Below, piece after piece: positions 20,018 through 32,529 of a stretch of DNA of 64,000 nucleotides (position 1 is the stretch's first letter; each line of letters opens with the position of its first letter). The DNA comes from Tetradesmus obliquus (Eukaryota > Chlorophyta > Chlorophyceae > Sphaeropleales > Scenedesmaceae). The notes beneath the pieces are model-generated. The model did not search any database. It saw only the letters and a program-made list of their open reading frames with translations, and was not told where the DNA came from. The DNA lies in assembly GCA_030272155.1 (NCBI GenBank), contig CP126194.1:7059501-7123500 (forward strand). The letters are read 5' to 3'. A program made the position numbers and the translations under genes.

Positions 20018-22281
20018 TCAAGGGTTACAAAGCTCCTGTAGCGGTGCCCGGTTCACAAATCTACGTAAATTTTTGTCAAGGCACGGGCCTCAGATTTTCA
20101 AGGCTAGGGCACTGCGGCAGAGCAGGCTATGCACCAGACAGCCTGACCATGATTAATCGCTGCTTGCAGACTAGCAAATGCACAATGATTCCTTGCATTA
20201 GAGGATACGCCATTGCTGTCCAGGCCCAATTGCTTGGCAGGTCAGTAGTGCACGTATAGAAAGTGCGTACGTAATGTTACACACGGGTGTAGCGAAAGGG
20301 AGGTGCCATGTTGCTGCAACGTACACACCACACCAACGGCAGCACGCTGACGACACACAAACTCAAGAGCGCTGCAATGCTGCAAACAGTGGCCCACTGT
20401 CCGGGAGGTAAGCTTTGGGCTGGATGAACCCCGAACCGCACACCAATAAACATAGCGGTTGCACCAGCAGCGACCAGCTGCCAACACGAGCAATACCACG
20501 CAGGTGTATGCTCTGGAGGACGCCCCAGGACAGCACACAACATGCACCATATGTGCACAAACGAAGAGACAACCAGGAACCTGATGACTTCAAAGCCAGT
20601 CCATCCAATTGTCACACAAACACCTTGCATGCATGCGCTGTGCTGCAAACCGCGACCACCCACAATGCATGTCAAGAAAGCATGCACACCTGTGCAACAG
20701 CCAGCCTGCTAGTGAACAACCAGCGAGCAAAATATTCTTGTTTGCTAAGAGCCCATTTACTGGTGGCTAAATGCCGCAATTAGCCTAATGCCGCACCCGG
20801 CTAGATACAAAATACATAGAAGCATGGCAGGGGAAGGTGGCAATGCATGCCATGCCCCCAAGCACCCTGAAGCATTTTGGTGGGCAGGCTGTGCATGGCA
20901 CACAGCATGGCGCTTCAATGAGCACCAATGCCTGCACACTTCTTGCTGCGCAGGCCTGCCACAGTCAACACGGATCAAGCAACGTCAACTAGACAGCAGG
21001 GAGGCGCACACAAGCCATGTTCCAGGACGACGTGTCCCGGCAACAGCTGCAGCGCCGTCCGACCCATGCTGTGAACAATGCTGCGTCGAACTGCAAGTGC
21101 AGCGACATGAGTATGGAAAGCCTGAACAGGCGCATGATGCATGGGCAGTGACAGCTGCAATCAACACAGCACCCACTGTTGCCTGCACACCCGCGTACCC
21201 CTTAGTAGCGAGTGGTGTAAACCCTAAAGCTCCGTGTGTCTAATGAGTAATGCAACACCACCACAAAGCGCATCCTGCCTCACAGCAGCTGCCCCTCTCG
21301 TCCACCCGGCTACTGGTTGGTCATCAAGCCTTGTTGCAGCTTGAGAACTTGGGTGGACTGCTTGCAACGGCAGCCAAGCCCGCAACACAGAAAGCCATCC
21401 TACACACACAACCCCTGCAGGCCAGCCCAGCCCATACAACACCACCTGGGAACCTCCCCGGCGAACGTTGTGCTGCACGTTTCCGCCTGGCCATGCACTT
21501 GCGCAGCAATGCGGAAGCATGCGAATGCGTCAAGCTGTGCAGATGCTCGCACAAACAGCAGCGCGTGCATGCTTGTGGTCCTGGTGCGCACGCCGCATCA
21601 GCACAAGCAAGGATGTGCAAGAGGCACACGACCCTGCAAGTGCAAGCACCACACCTTGACAGGCAGACCTACTCAATGTGTACTGTTTGTACTGAAAGCA
21701 AACAAAGTATGCATTGCACGCAGCAGTGCTTGGTGCCTGAGCCCCACATGCAACAGTAGCCGGACTGCCAGGCTCTGTAGAAGTGAGGCACACACAACAA
21801 GCAATAGCAATCCTGCTGCCTGTGCTTGATGGCAACACACGGGTGCAGCCATCAAACACAACATGCCTGCAGTGCGCACAATATTCCTGCAGTGTGCACG
21901 CCGCCAGGTACTCCAGGCCAGGCAAACGCGCCCTAGCCACAAAGAAGCCCCACCCTGGGTGCCAATGTGTGCACAGGCTGAAGATACTAACCACTGCAGC
22001 AACTCACACACAGCGGCTGCAACAGCAGCTGCTGCAGGCAACACTGCCAGCTGCTGAGGCACCGCTCTTGCCTGTTGCCTTATTGGCACACCAGCATGTA
22101 CGCGGCCCAGTTGCTGGCTGCTGCCTACCTCCTGCCTTGCATCGATACCCTGCACTTCGTCAGTGACGACAAGCCAGTATCTGCTGCATGATAGTAATCC
22201 ACCCCAATGCAGTGGCCGGAGCTACGCAGCGAATGCTGCTGCTGCTTGCATGCTGCTGTGGGGCGTGCATAGGATCCAAGC
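20018..22281 (-). other. long CA-rich stretch, probably bHLH 3' UTR
   Basis: No coding exon was recognised in 2.2 kb. The plus strand is conspicuously CA-rich, so a minus-strand transcript would be TG-rich. A TGTAA motif on the minus strand at 20277-20281 would give a UTR of about 2 kb after the stop at 22282. Long UTRs occur in green algae; this is inference from position and composition. Confidence 0.4.
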
Positions 22282-23856
22282 TCATGCTGCAGGCGGGCGC
22301 AGCAAAGAGTCCTGCGTGGAGTCCAGCATGCTTGGAGGCATCATGCTCTGCCAGTATGGCATGGGCATTGCTGCACCTGGCATTGTCATCAGCGCCTTGC
22401 CCTGCAACAGCGGCTGCTGCTGCTGCTGCTGCTGAAGCTGCTGTTGCTGCTGCATGACAGGAAGCTGCTGCTGCATGTCCTGCACCTGCTGCACCTGCTG
22501 GCCCTGCTGCTGGTCCGGCTGCTGCAGCAGCTGCTGCGACTGCTGCCGCTGCAGGTCGCCAGGTGCTGCCATCACCATGCCGATCTGCTGCTGCTGCTGC
22601 TGCATGGGCGCCAGCTGCTGCTGCGGCTGCTGTGCAGCCATGCTGCTGCAGCCGGCTGCTCCTGCAGGCTGCATCATCTGCTGCATGGGCTGCATGACCT
22701 GCATGGCTGGCTGCTGCATGGGTGCCATGCCTGGCATCATCACTGCCTGCTGCATCATGCCTGCTGCTGCGCCTGGCTGCATCATCTGGCTGCCGCTGAA
22801 CTGGTACATCTGGTACAGCATCTGCGCGCGCTCCTTCTCCAGCTGCCCAACCTTTTCCTGCAAGCAGCAGCAGGAGGCACCACAGCAGGATACAGCGAAC
22901 AACCAATCAGTTCAGCACTGCTGAGTCACACATAAGTCAGCATGCCTGCCAAGCGGAACACACGAGCCCCTCTGCATTACATATGCTTGCTGCAGCGATT
23001 TCAGCCTGCACATAGCAGTGCAGGGCCCCATGTGCGCGAACAAACAGCCACATGCACTGCGTGCTCTTCCCCATGTCCCATCACACTGTCTCGCCTTCAA
23101 ACACTGCTGCATGCATGTGTGCATGCGGTCTGCTTGAATACGATGCACAGCTTATACTGATGCCTGTGCTGCTAGCTACAAGCAATCTGCGTGCACTGAC
23201 AGCGCTCACCTCTAGGAACTTGTTGAGCTGCCTGAGCTGGCTGTTCTCCACCTGGGTCTGCTGCACAAAGCGGATGGCCTCGCCCAAGATTGACAGCTTA
23301 TCTGTCTTGGGCTCGTTGCTGGGGTCAACCATCTTTGCCAGCTCCGTGAACCTGCAATAAAGAGAGCAGCTGAGGTTCAGCAACCAAGCTGAGGAGTGCA
23401 CACAGGCCTGGGGCCCCCTGCAAGCCATGAGGTCCACAGGTGCGTCTGCTGCCGTGCAGACCCAGCTGCCGCAAGCACTTGCCTGTCATTGATCTTCTCA
23501 CGGCGCGCCTTCTCCCGATTGGCTTTGTTCTGTGCAGCAGCGGGAGTCTTGCGCTTGCCCGACTTGCCCCTTGGCTCGTCCTCATCATCGTCGGACAGGT
23601 CCTCTTCGCCATTGCTGCCTGCGTCTGCTGCCTCCCGCTTAAGCCTCTTACGCTTGGCTTCTCCTGGCGGGTCCTGCGCTGCGGCAGCTGCTGCTAGAGT
23701 TCCAGCATCCAGAGGGTTGTGAGTTGACCCAAGCAGGTCATCCGACAGGAAATCCAGGTAGCTCGACACAGATCCGTGATCGATAGGCCCAGCCTGCTGG
23801 CAAAGCGGCCACATGGCAGCAGCAGCGTCTGGCTGCAGAGGAACTTGCTGCTCCAT
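22282..23856 (-). CDS. bHLH transcription factor, subgroup IVc-like
   Basis: Exons, minus strand: 23856-23483, 23351-23210, 22857-22282; 363 residues. An acidic/basic lead (DLSDDDEDEPRGKSGKRK) precedes the basic region NREKARREKINDRF, then helix-loop-helix with PKTDKLSILGEAIRFV, then a leucine-zipper-like helix (QLRQLNKFLE, EKVGQLEKERAQM), then a Gln/Met-rich C-terminal activation-type domain. The loop PSNEPKTDK and the attached zipper match plant IVc factors (ILR3, bHLH104/115 type), which act in iron homeostasis; that role is inferred here. The Arg-Phe codon joint in the basic helix requires intron 1 to start with GCAAGT, a GC-AG intron. ATG at 23856 is the first in frame. Confidence 0.85.
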
Positions 23857-24553
23857 GGCGTGCTAAGCCAACAGCATGCAGACAGAAGCGCTATCAAAGC
23901 GGACAGCAATTCAACCGGTCAAGGTGGCTGGTGCTCAGCCAAATTGGCAACACACCACAACAGACAACCCAGGGCTCAAGGGCGTGTATGGTATCAGATC
24001 AGGGGCGATCAGGGGCCAACAACAGCATCTAAGAACAGCATTGAAACTACAATTGTAGTCTGAGTTGAGCCTGTTTTAAATGTCAGCCGGACGAGCTTGC
24101 CTTACGCAATATGAGGAACGTTTGCTCACTACACGTCGCACAACCCCTTGAAACCGGCCACCCAGCATTCAATATGGCACTGAAGGGCAAACGAAATGAC
24201 AACATCAGACACGCACATGCAGACCAACACGCAATGGTGCATCCCTGTACTGTCTGCTGCTGTGCATTGTACAGCACACATGCCAGTGGCAGGCGTTGTC
24301 AGGCCTGTGCCTATCACCCTGCAACGGCCATCACACACGCGGTAAGGTTAGCTGAAGTAGATTTAACTCAACAAACTTCCAGGCCGAATTGGTCTGGGCG
24401 CAATCCTGCATTGCGCTGTGCCTGCTGAGAGTGTCCAACACTCCAGCAGACTCTGAGTTGGCCACAGCGGCTAGCAACAGGAAGTGCATATAGCCGTGCA
24501 TCAACACAATTTCACTGGAACATGAGCAGCCTTTTACCCTGAAACGTTCTGTT
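23857..24553. other. intergenic (upstream of bHLH gene, downstream of F-box gene)
   Basis: No gene seen. It should contain the bHLH promoter and the 3' UTR of the minus-strand F-box/LRR gene. Confidence 0.4.
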
Positions 24554-27500
24554 TCAAGCCTCGTATGACACTTCCAAGCGCCCGTCTGCCGCAGCCTCTG
24601 CTTCAAGGCAGTCACAGTCGCTGACGCCTGCACACCGCTGCACCACCAGCGACGGCACAGCACCACTGACAGCCAGCTGCAGCAGATGCTGGAAATTCAA
24701 GTCCGGGCAGTGCACCAGTTTAATAGTTGGAAGCAGCGGAAGGCTCGCTGGCAGCTGCACAAGCAGCACTGACCCGAGTGTAGAGTCCAAGTGGCATCCT
24801 TCCAACTTGGCCCTGCCATGTAAGCACAGCTGCTGCAGCTGTTCCTGGTTCTGCCACAGCTGGTCCTCTGCTGCGTCGCCAGACTTTTCTGACCCGTCCA
24901 ACTCTTCTGGCCCAGGTATAGTGTCCAAAAGTGCAACAGGAAGGAAGCCACCCAGCCTGGCACTGCCTCGCAGGCACAGCTGCTGCAGCTGTGCCTGGTT
25001 CTGCCACAGCAGGTGGTCTTCTGCTGCGTTGTATGTCGCTGCCCAGTCAGGGCTGTCATAATCCTGCAGACACGGGGGCAAAAAAGCAGTGATGTTTATC
25101 CGCCTCGACTCAACAGCGCTGCCCTGGGCACATACGCCAGGCAGATCTACCTGACATATGCGTGCAGGCCTAGGGCATGGCAGCTGGTGTACATCATACA
25201 GTGCAGGAAGGAGCAGCAGCGCGACACCTGCCATCAAGCATAGCCCAGCCAACCATTGCTTGCTATGCAGCAGCTGCACCACACCAGGCAACACCTTGGC
25301 TCAGCCAGACGCCTCGCGTTGGTGTGCGAAGACGTGCAGGATACACACTTTGAAAGCACGATACATGATAATGCTCACTCACATTAGTGTACAGCTCCAT
25401 GCGCTTGAGCTGCGGCAGCTGCTGCAGCCCCTGTTGAGCCAGGCAGCTGCCAGGCCGCCTCACAACTCCAACCATCTCAATGCAGAGCTCAGTGAGGTTG
25501 CTGAGCTGCGCAAGGCCGCCAAACGCTGCGTGGGCTGCCAGGCACTCTATGGTTGTGTCCAGCACAGCGAGCTGCTGCAGGCCAGCCAGCGCATCTCTGT
25601 GGGCTGTGCTGCTTGCAGGAAGGATTGCCAGTAGTTCCGCAGGCGGGTGGTTGCTGTCCTCGTCATCATCAAATTCCTTCTGCAGACACAGGGCCCCAAA
25701 CAGTTGTGAACAAAGCCAATGTGGCATACCGATGTGATGGGCAATGCATGTAACAGAGATTGCTGTGCCAGGAAGTGCCACATGAAGCAGTTTCTGTACA
25801 TTGATGCAGAGGCGACAAGGTTGCTGCATGCCGTCATGGTGGCCGCATGTTCAACTAGGGGTCCTGGTGCTCATGTAACAGCAACCACAGGCAGTGCTTT
25901 CAGATCATTTCACATTACACGTGACCAATACAACTCAATACTTGGCCTACTTGAGCACCTCTTGTTACCGCAGAGCCATGGCACGCTCACTCACATGCTG
26001 TAGCCTTGTTATGTTTGGCGCCAAGCGGCTGAGAGGGCAGCACCACACTGCACAGCCCATGCTGCTGATGCTCAGCTGGCGCAGACCCTGCAGCGGCTGC
26101 AGCACTAACCCTGGCACTTGCGATGCTGAGCCACCACCGGCAGCCACTGCATGTGATGCTTGCAGGAAAGGCTGCAGGCCCGGGAGGGCGTCATTTGCAT
26201 TGTTAGGCTCTGCTGCAGCAGCGGCCTGCTGCGCTGCGCCTGCGTGCACATGTGGCAGCCAGCCTGCATCCTGCAAGGCACCTTCAGGAGGATGTGCAGG
26301 ATCGTCTGCACCAATAGCGTCATGTTCAGCTGCATCACCACCACCAGCAGCAGCAGCAGCAGCGGCAGCAGCGCCTGGCTGCTGCAGCACAAAGCCTTCT
26401 AGCTCAAGCCGTGTCAGCAGCAAACAGCCAGCCAGTGGTGCCAGCTGGCCCCACTCAATGTGGCTTGCAGGAAACCCCGGGGCGTTACTCAGATCAATTA
26501 GCGCCAAGCTGCGCAGCTGCTGCAGCTGCTGCACCAGGTCAGCAATGCTGTGCTGCAGCAGCTGGGGGTCAAGCCAGTTGGTGAAGAGGCACAGCGAGGT
26601 CAAGCTGTGCTGAGACAGCAGCCATGGGAAGTTGTCGAGGTTGAGGGCGTCTGCGTTGGGGCTGTGATGCTGTGTAAGGAGGCATGTGACTGCCTGCAGC
26701 CCTGTAGGACCTGTGCACCACAGCACCCAAATTGCAGCAGACGGAAGGTGATATTATGATGCTGATGCAGAGCAGCATACGAGCAGTGGACAAGATTGCA
26801 GGTGAGATCATTGTTTGCACCGCACAGCTCGCTGCCTGTTGCATAGCGCGCTGACACGTCAGCTGTTGGACAAGGCAAACAACAGTTAGCTGCTCGCACC
26901 TGCGGCTCCTGCAAGTGGTGCTTCAACAGCCACCCAGTCGGGGAGATCAAGCCGTGTCAGCTGCTGCAGCGGTACACAGCTCTCCTTGCGCAGCACACGC
27001 CAATGGTTGCAGGTTTCCATAAAGCTGCCTCGCACTGTCAGGCTGCGCAGCGTTGTCAGCGCTCCGATGAAGCGTGCTGCAGCTGGTACGCCGCACTGCA
27101 GTCCAAGCATTGCTGCATCCAGCTGAAGGTGCTGCAGAGACCGCAGTACTGCTTGCAGGAAAGGAAGGAGGCCAGCGAATAGACGCAGGGTGGGAGTAAC
27201 AATCACCAGCGTGCAGTAATCATTGCTTCGAAAACCGTGCGCTCTCAGCATGCTCATACGTTGCGGCTGCGCATACAGCTGTCACAGTCTGCAGCACTGC
27301 TGGTGCGGCTATGAAGACAGCAGGTGAAAACGCATGCGGTCTGCTGCTTTGCGTACAACGGATAAATGATAATATGCAACTGCCTGATGCTTGCAGGACT
27401 GCGAACAGTGCTGATGGATTAAAACTGTTCTGGTGAATCAACACGTCCATCTGTGCAACACAGGTACTAGTGGGTGTGCAGCTGGACGTCCGCTAACCCA

Positions 27501-28406
27501 TGGGGCCTGCAAGTTAACTGCTATAAGTCGCGCTAGACAGTCCTAGGGGGCTACCTTTATGTGAGCAGCAGAAGAGGCACACCTGATGGAAGCTCCAGCA
27601 AACCTCTGCACATGACAATTGCCCTGTGGCTGCTAGGCGCTGCAGCACCAGCAAGGTTCCAGCTGTAACAACTTGAAGTTGGGTCGTCTCTGCAGTGCAG
27701 CTCCAGCTGTGACAAGTTGGGGCTGGCTGCTGCAACTGCTGCAACAATGCCGCCAGCATTGCTGACGTCGCAGCGCAGCCTGCCGGCAGATGATGGGCAG
27801 TAACGAGGCATCGCGCCAACATGCAACAAGGCACGACAGTGAGCAGAAAGTCGTACACCTGTACGGTGCAATTGAGTGTTGTTCATAGCTGAATAGCACC
27901 ACGGCAAGCCCTGCAAGCTGTGTCAGTGCAGCATGCAGCATGCAGCTGCTGTGCATGAGTCGGAACAGATGTTACTGTGTATAGCAGCACCAGCCACGTG
28001 AACGGCCTGAACCCCTATGCTCTCGCGTTGGCTAGCAGCAATTGTGCAACGCAGGCATCAAGCAGTCTTCTGTGGCGCACCTTGACAGCCGTGGCAGTTG
28101 AGCAGCCCGTTGCAGCTGCTCCATGACAGCTTGGTTTGAATCTTGCAGGTATGTGCTGGCACAGGCTGCTGCGCTTCGTACGTCCAGTGCAACAAGGTGC
28201 TGTGTTACTCCAGGCAGCTGCAGCGCTGCACTGAACGGCTGCAGGGAGAGAGTCACACCAACTGCAGCATCCAGCAGCTGCTGCAGCTTCCTGCAGGTCT
28301 GCCGCAGGCGCTGCTGCAGGTGCTTGGGCAGAGACGCACACAGCTGGCGCAGGTAGCTGTCTGGCAGTTCACAAAGAGCCATTGCATCTTGTTCGACAGT
28401 GGTCAT
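24554..28406 (-). CDS. F-box-like / leucine-rich repeat protein
   Basis: Exons, minus strand: 28406-28081, 27779-27604, 27148-26900, 26710-25995, 25679-25383, 25063-24554; phases agree, about 757 residues. The N-terminus (LCELPDSYLRQLCASLPKHL, then RLRQTCRKLQQLL) looks like an F-box, which would dock to SKP1 in an SCF ubiquitin ligase. Later exons contain irregular leucine-rich repeats such as LRSLQHLQLDAAM, LTRLDLPDW, LRSLALIDLSN, LKRMELYTN. Exon 4 carries an Ala/Gly-rich insert. Exon 6 holds a roughly 50-residue tandem duplication (WQNQAQLQQLCLRG and WQNQEQLQQLCLHG). The start is the first ATG; the frame stays open a little upstream. Function of the LRR target is unknown. Related in style, not obviously in sequence, to the gene at 59344. 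Confidence 0.7.
24824..25033 (-). repeat. ~150-bp tandem duplication within F-box gene exon 6
   Basis: The segment encoding AAEDHLLWQNQ and following residues recurs about 150 bp on as AAEDQLWQNQ; both copies end near GSARLGG and GRAKLEG. It is an in-frame coding duplication. Confidence 0.8.
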
Positions 28407-28471
28407 GCTGCACCTGTCGCACACAACAGGTCTACAGCAGTGCAGACACAGCAGTAGCGCTTTGAGGAAGT

Positions 28472-28504
<33 letters not shown>
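28472..28504. repeat. (CAG)11 microsatellite
   Basis: Lies just upstream of the F-box gene start. Confidence 0.9.
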
Positions 28505-28506
<2 letters not shown>

Positions 28507-31470
28507 CGCCAGCCTTGCAGGCCAGCTCAGCCTCTTGTAACGCACCAAGTCTATCCTTGCGTAACACAGGTACAGGTCACTAGAGAAGCAGAAGAAGTTG
28601 CCATGGTTGGCGCTGCTGCTGCAAGCAATCTTGCTGTAACTGTGCTTCAGCTTTGCTTCAGAATGCACACTGTGACAGCAGGTTGACAGAAGTCCCAGAA
28701 GAGGCCAGGGTACCACAGACATTGACAGCTGAAGCAGTGAAGCCGTGTATTCGACAATACTCACACGACTGGGTCAGGCTGCAGGTCTGGGACCAATGAA
28801 TCAGTGGGGCCCCAGCACTAAGTTAGTGGCACTAACACATGATAGCACCAGGGCTTTACGTTAGAGCTCTGCACGGAACAAGACGAAGGCGATGCTTGAT
28901 CGCGACTTGTTTCCCAGTGTATTAGTCGCTTTTGCCTGTAGTAAGTCGTACCAACGACCCGAGTGCAATAGCGGAACGGCACTACAGCTGCACCATGGGC
29001 CCGTCGCCGCAGACACTCGTCTCAGAGTCTGCACTCCTTGTTGCCGCCCGTTTCTGCGTTGAATGAGGCATATGAATATCTGGATGATAATCGTCAAGGT
29101 TTTGTATGGTCTATAACATCGGATACATGGTGGTGTAATGCATTGTCACATGTTTCGTGTCACCAAGGTGCAAGCCGGCTTGCATGGGGTGTACACCAAG
29201 TACTATTAGGTAGTACCGGAGCGTCAACCAGACAACGACAGACCCCAGTATAAAATTGGTACAACGTGCAAGCAGGTCAATCATTACAGGTCAATCATTG
29301 CATGCAACATAATGCGTACTCACATATCAAGAAGGGGCACCCCAGGACCAGCATGGCTACTTCAACTTCAATGTTATGGTGCTGCTGCTCCCCACATGCT
29401 CGCTCGTAATTCAATGACATAATTGTATCCTGGTCAGCGAAAGACATGACTGCTTTACAGGCTTGAGCACAAGCTCTTGAGGCATCACCACTGAGCGCCA
29501 CCATTCAGTAACCACGGCAACATGCGTACGCCGACATACCATATGCACTCTCCACACCAACATGTATCTACACAACAGCAGGCCTGCCATATAACGCTGA
29601 GAGCATTTGACCTTTGGCATGCTGCAACACCCAACTACACTGTCCAATGTTTGAGTGCACCAGCGGCAGCCACCCTACTGCCCAACAGGCTGCAACACAC
29701 CACGATTTGTGTGTTACACGACGGAAACACCACCAGCAACTCTGCAACTTTTCCGCGCTTCCAACAACACAACGGCACAGTGTATGCCATGCATTTCAGC
29801 AGCCACAACATGGCTTGCGATGCAAAACCATTGCACATCTGCAAGGCTTTGAGATGCAGTGTGTTTTCCAAGCAGCGCAACATGCAGCCAGCTCAACCGA
29901 CAACTCGCGGCCCATGCCTACTGCTAACAGCAATGCAGCCCGCTCCCACCCCTGATATCAACCCAGAACAATAACACCATACACACTGCGAGAGGGCACA
30001 CACATCATGCTGCTGCAAGCAGTCGCAAAAACGCACACGTAGGTGCTTGGGCAGCCATATGCCTGCACACACGTCTCCTGCTTACACACCTGCTTACACA
30101 CCTGTCAGCTAACCACCATCCCAGCTGCTGCCACCCAAGTCTGCAATACGTACCAGGCAGCAGAGAACAAAACTGGCATGGGCTGTCAGAGTAGACTGTG
30201 ACCTGCTGCTAGCAGAACCATACTGACACCCAGAACATCCAAACCAACCTTCTTTGCAGCTGCTGCACAGTTGGGCATGTGGTGCTGCTGCTAAGCTGCT
30301 GCAGCACACCACCAATGCATCAACGCTTCTCTCGTCTACTGCCAGCTGCGGCGATGCCCAGCCATACTCATTGCTCAAGCCACTCGTGCATGCAGCGAAA
30401 GCAAATGGCAGCTCTCTCTAACACACAGCAGCACGTACCGCATTCAGACAAAAACCACCGAATCCATCACATTTCCCCGTACCAAACCACGCAGGCTGAG
30501 CACATGTGCCGAGCACTTGCCAGGCATGGGGCCCAAACGCTGCTTCCACCAGGCTGCCGAGCTGGGCTGGTATACAAGCCCAAAAACTTACCAATGCGGT
30601 TCTGCAACGGACAGCCTAGCAGTTGTTGTTTGCTGTTGTACTGCAACGCGTGCTTTTCTTGAGGCAGTACACACCACACAGCACGGCCAGAGCCCACCAT
30701 GCAGCCCTCACAGAGATGGCATTTGGTGGTTGCTCCATCCGTCATGCATATGGTACAGCAGCTGCAGCAGCGATGCCACTGCTGCAGCAGTGACATACAC
30801 CGCCCCATATGATGGGAAGTTGCAAATGAATGGACCGCAGCACAAGCGGTATGTAAAATGCCAAGGAGGCTGCCGAAGTGCAAGCCTAGCCTTGGTTGCC
30901 AAGCCTGCGGGGTACAGCCGAATCGCAAGTGCGCCACACCAACCGATAGAGCTGCAACAGCCACCAACAAAGTTGACAGTGCAGCCCTCAACACCACCAC
31001 CACTACCAGCAGCAGCAGCAGAAGCCAGATGATGCACACACACTTATATACACATACAGAACATGCACGGCATGCATGCAGGAGCAGGCGCTGCAAGCCT
31101 GCTTGCAACGCCAGGCGCACCCGCACCACGCTCCATTGCTTCGCAAGTTTGATGAGTGCAGACACTCGTATACACACAATGTTGCTCCCTGCCTCTGGAT
31201 GCTCCCACCCAAGCCCAAGCCACAACACAAACAAGACAGCTCAGCTCAATCCAACTGCTCTGGACCCAGCCCAGCCGGTCGTTATGTTTTTGTTATATAA
31301 CACCTTTGTGACAGCAGCCATCCAGGCAACCCCTCACGCACTCCTGCATGGCGCTCCGTGGTGAGCGGCACAATCCGGTGCCGCTGCTGCTGCTGCGCAT
31401 GCTGCCTCAGCTGAGGCAGCTGCTGCTGCTGCTGTTGTGGCGGCTGCCGCTGCTGGCCAAGCAGAGCTGC
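28505..31470 (-). other. intergenic; probable long 3' UTR of isoamylase gene
   Basis: Nearly 3 kb with no exon I can support. The segment 29500-31470 is CA-rich on the plus strand, like 20018-22281, and follows the stop of the minus-strand isoamylase gene. Two minus-strand TGTAA motifs sit near 30082-30097. The part 28505-29300 is probably the F-box gene's upstream region. Confidence 0.4.
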
Positions 31471-32471
31471 TTACTGCACCATGTCGGCTGCCTTGCTGGC
31501 CCGAATCTCATCCATGAGGCCGCCAGGGCTGGCAGCACGCTTTGAGGCCTGCAAAGCACAATACAGTAAGTAATATATGAGAGGGGCGATGCGCGCACAT
31601 CAGGCAAGCAGCATCAGGTGCAACTTGGTACATAGATGGATCTTGTGTCTCAGTCGCAAGTCGAGACAAAGCAAAGCAAGCAGGGCGATGATTTGGGGTA
31701 TGATCATTTGGGAACAGATCCAGCACACCACAGCTGACAACCCGCACCTGACAACCCGCACGATTCAAGCAAGCACACATATGTAATCTCTATGTACACA
31801 AATACAGTATACACTTGCACGTCCCTCCCCCAACGCCCCGGCTCCGCGTGCTGCCGCTCAGGCGTGGGCGCCAGCTGCCTTCCATGCACACCACAGCAGA
31901 CAACTCGCACAGCGCGCAACCAAACACATACACATCACTTGAAGGTGGGTAGCCATGAAATGTCGTTATACGAACACCACACATACGGCCCCTCAGCTGA
32001 CCCGCTCTGCGCGCTGCTGCTCAGGCATGTGCGTCAGCACCACAGCCGACACCCCCCAAAAGTGTGCAACACCAAAACAGCCACGCATTTCACTGAACTC
32101 AACAAGACACCCCACAAAATGTGCAACCAAACCAAAAACACGCGCATCTCTTTCCCTCAGCTCACCCGTTCTGCGCGCTGCTGCTGAGGCGTGGGCGTCA
32201 GCACCACAGCAGACAATGCGCACAGTGTGCAACCAAACCATACGCAATAACACCCCACCCTGACTCACCCGCTCCGCGCGCTGCTGCTGGGGTGTTGGCG
32301 TCAGGGGGCCGCCTGCCCTTGCAAGTGCGGCGCCAGCCGCGGAGGCGCCCCGCCCCCTGCTGCGCAGCGCTGCCAGCTCAGCCTCAGGCACGCTCTCCAG
32401 CACCACTGTGGACCAGGCCAGCACGCTGTAGTAGCCGCCAGCTGTCCACATCGTGGCTGCCAGCTGGGCCT

Positions 32472-32529
<58 letters not shown>

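Noticed and set aside
22444..22935. Plus-strand open frames rich in Leu, His or Cys opposite the bHLH C-terminus
   Set aside because: Antisense shadows of the Gln/Met-rich bHLH coding sequence.
30467..31234. 255-codon minus-strand open frame
   Set aside because: Leu/Val-rich low-complexity reading of CA-rich sequence, with no start ATG context, domain or splice partners.
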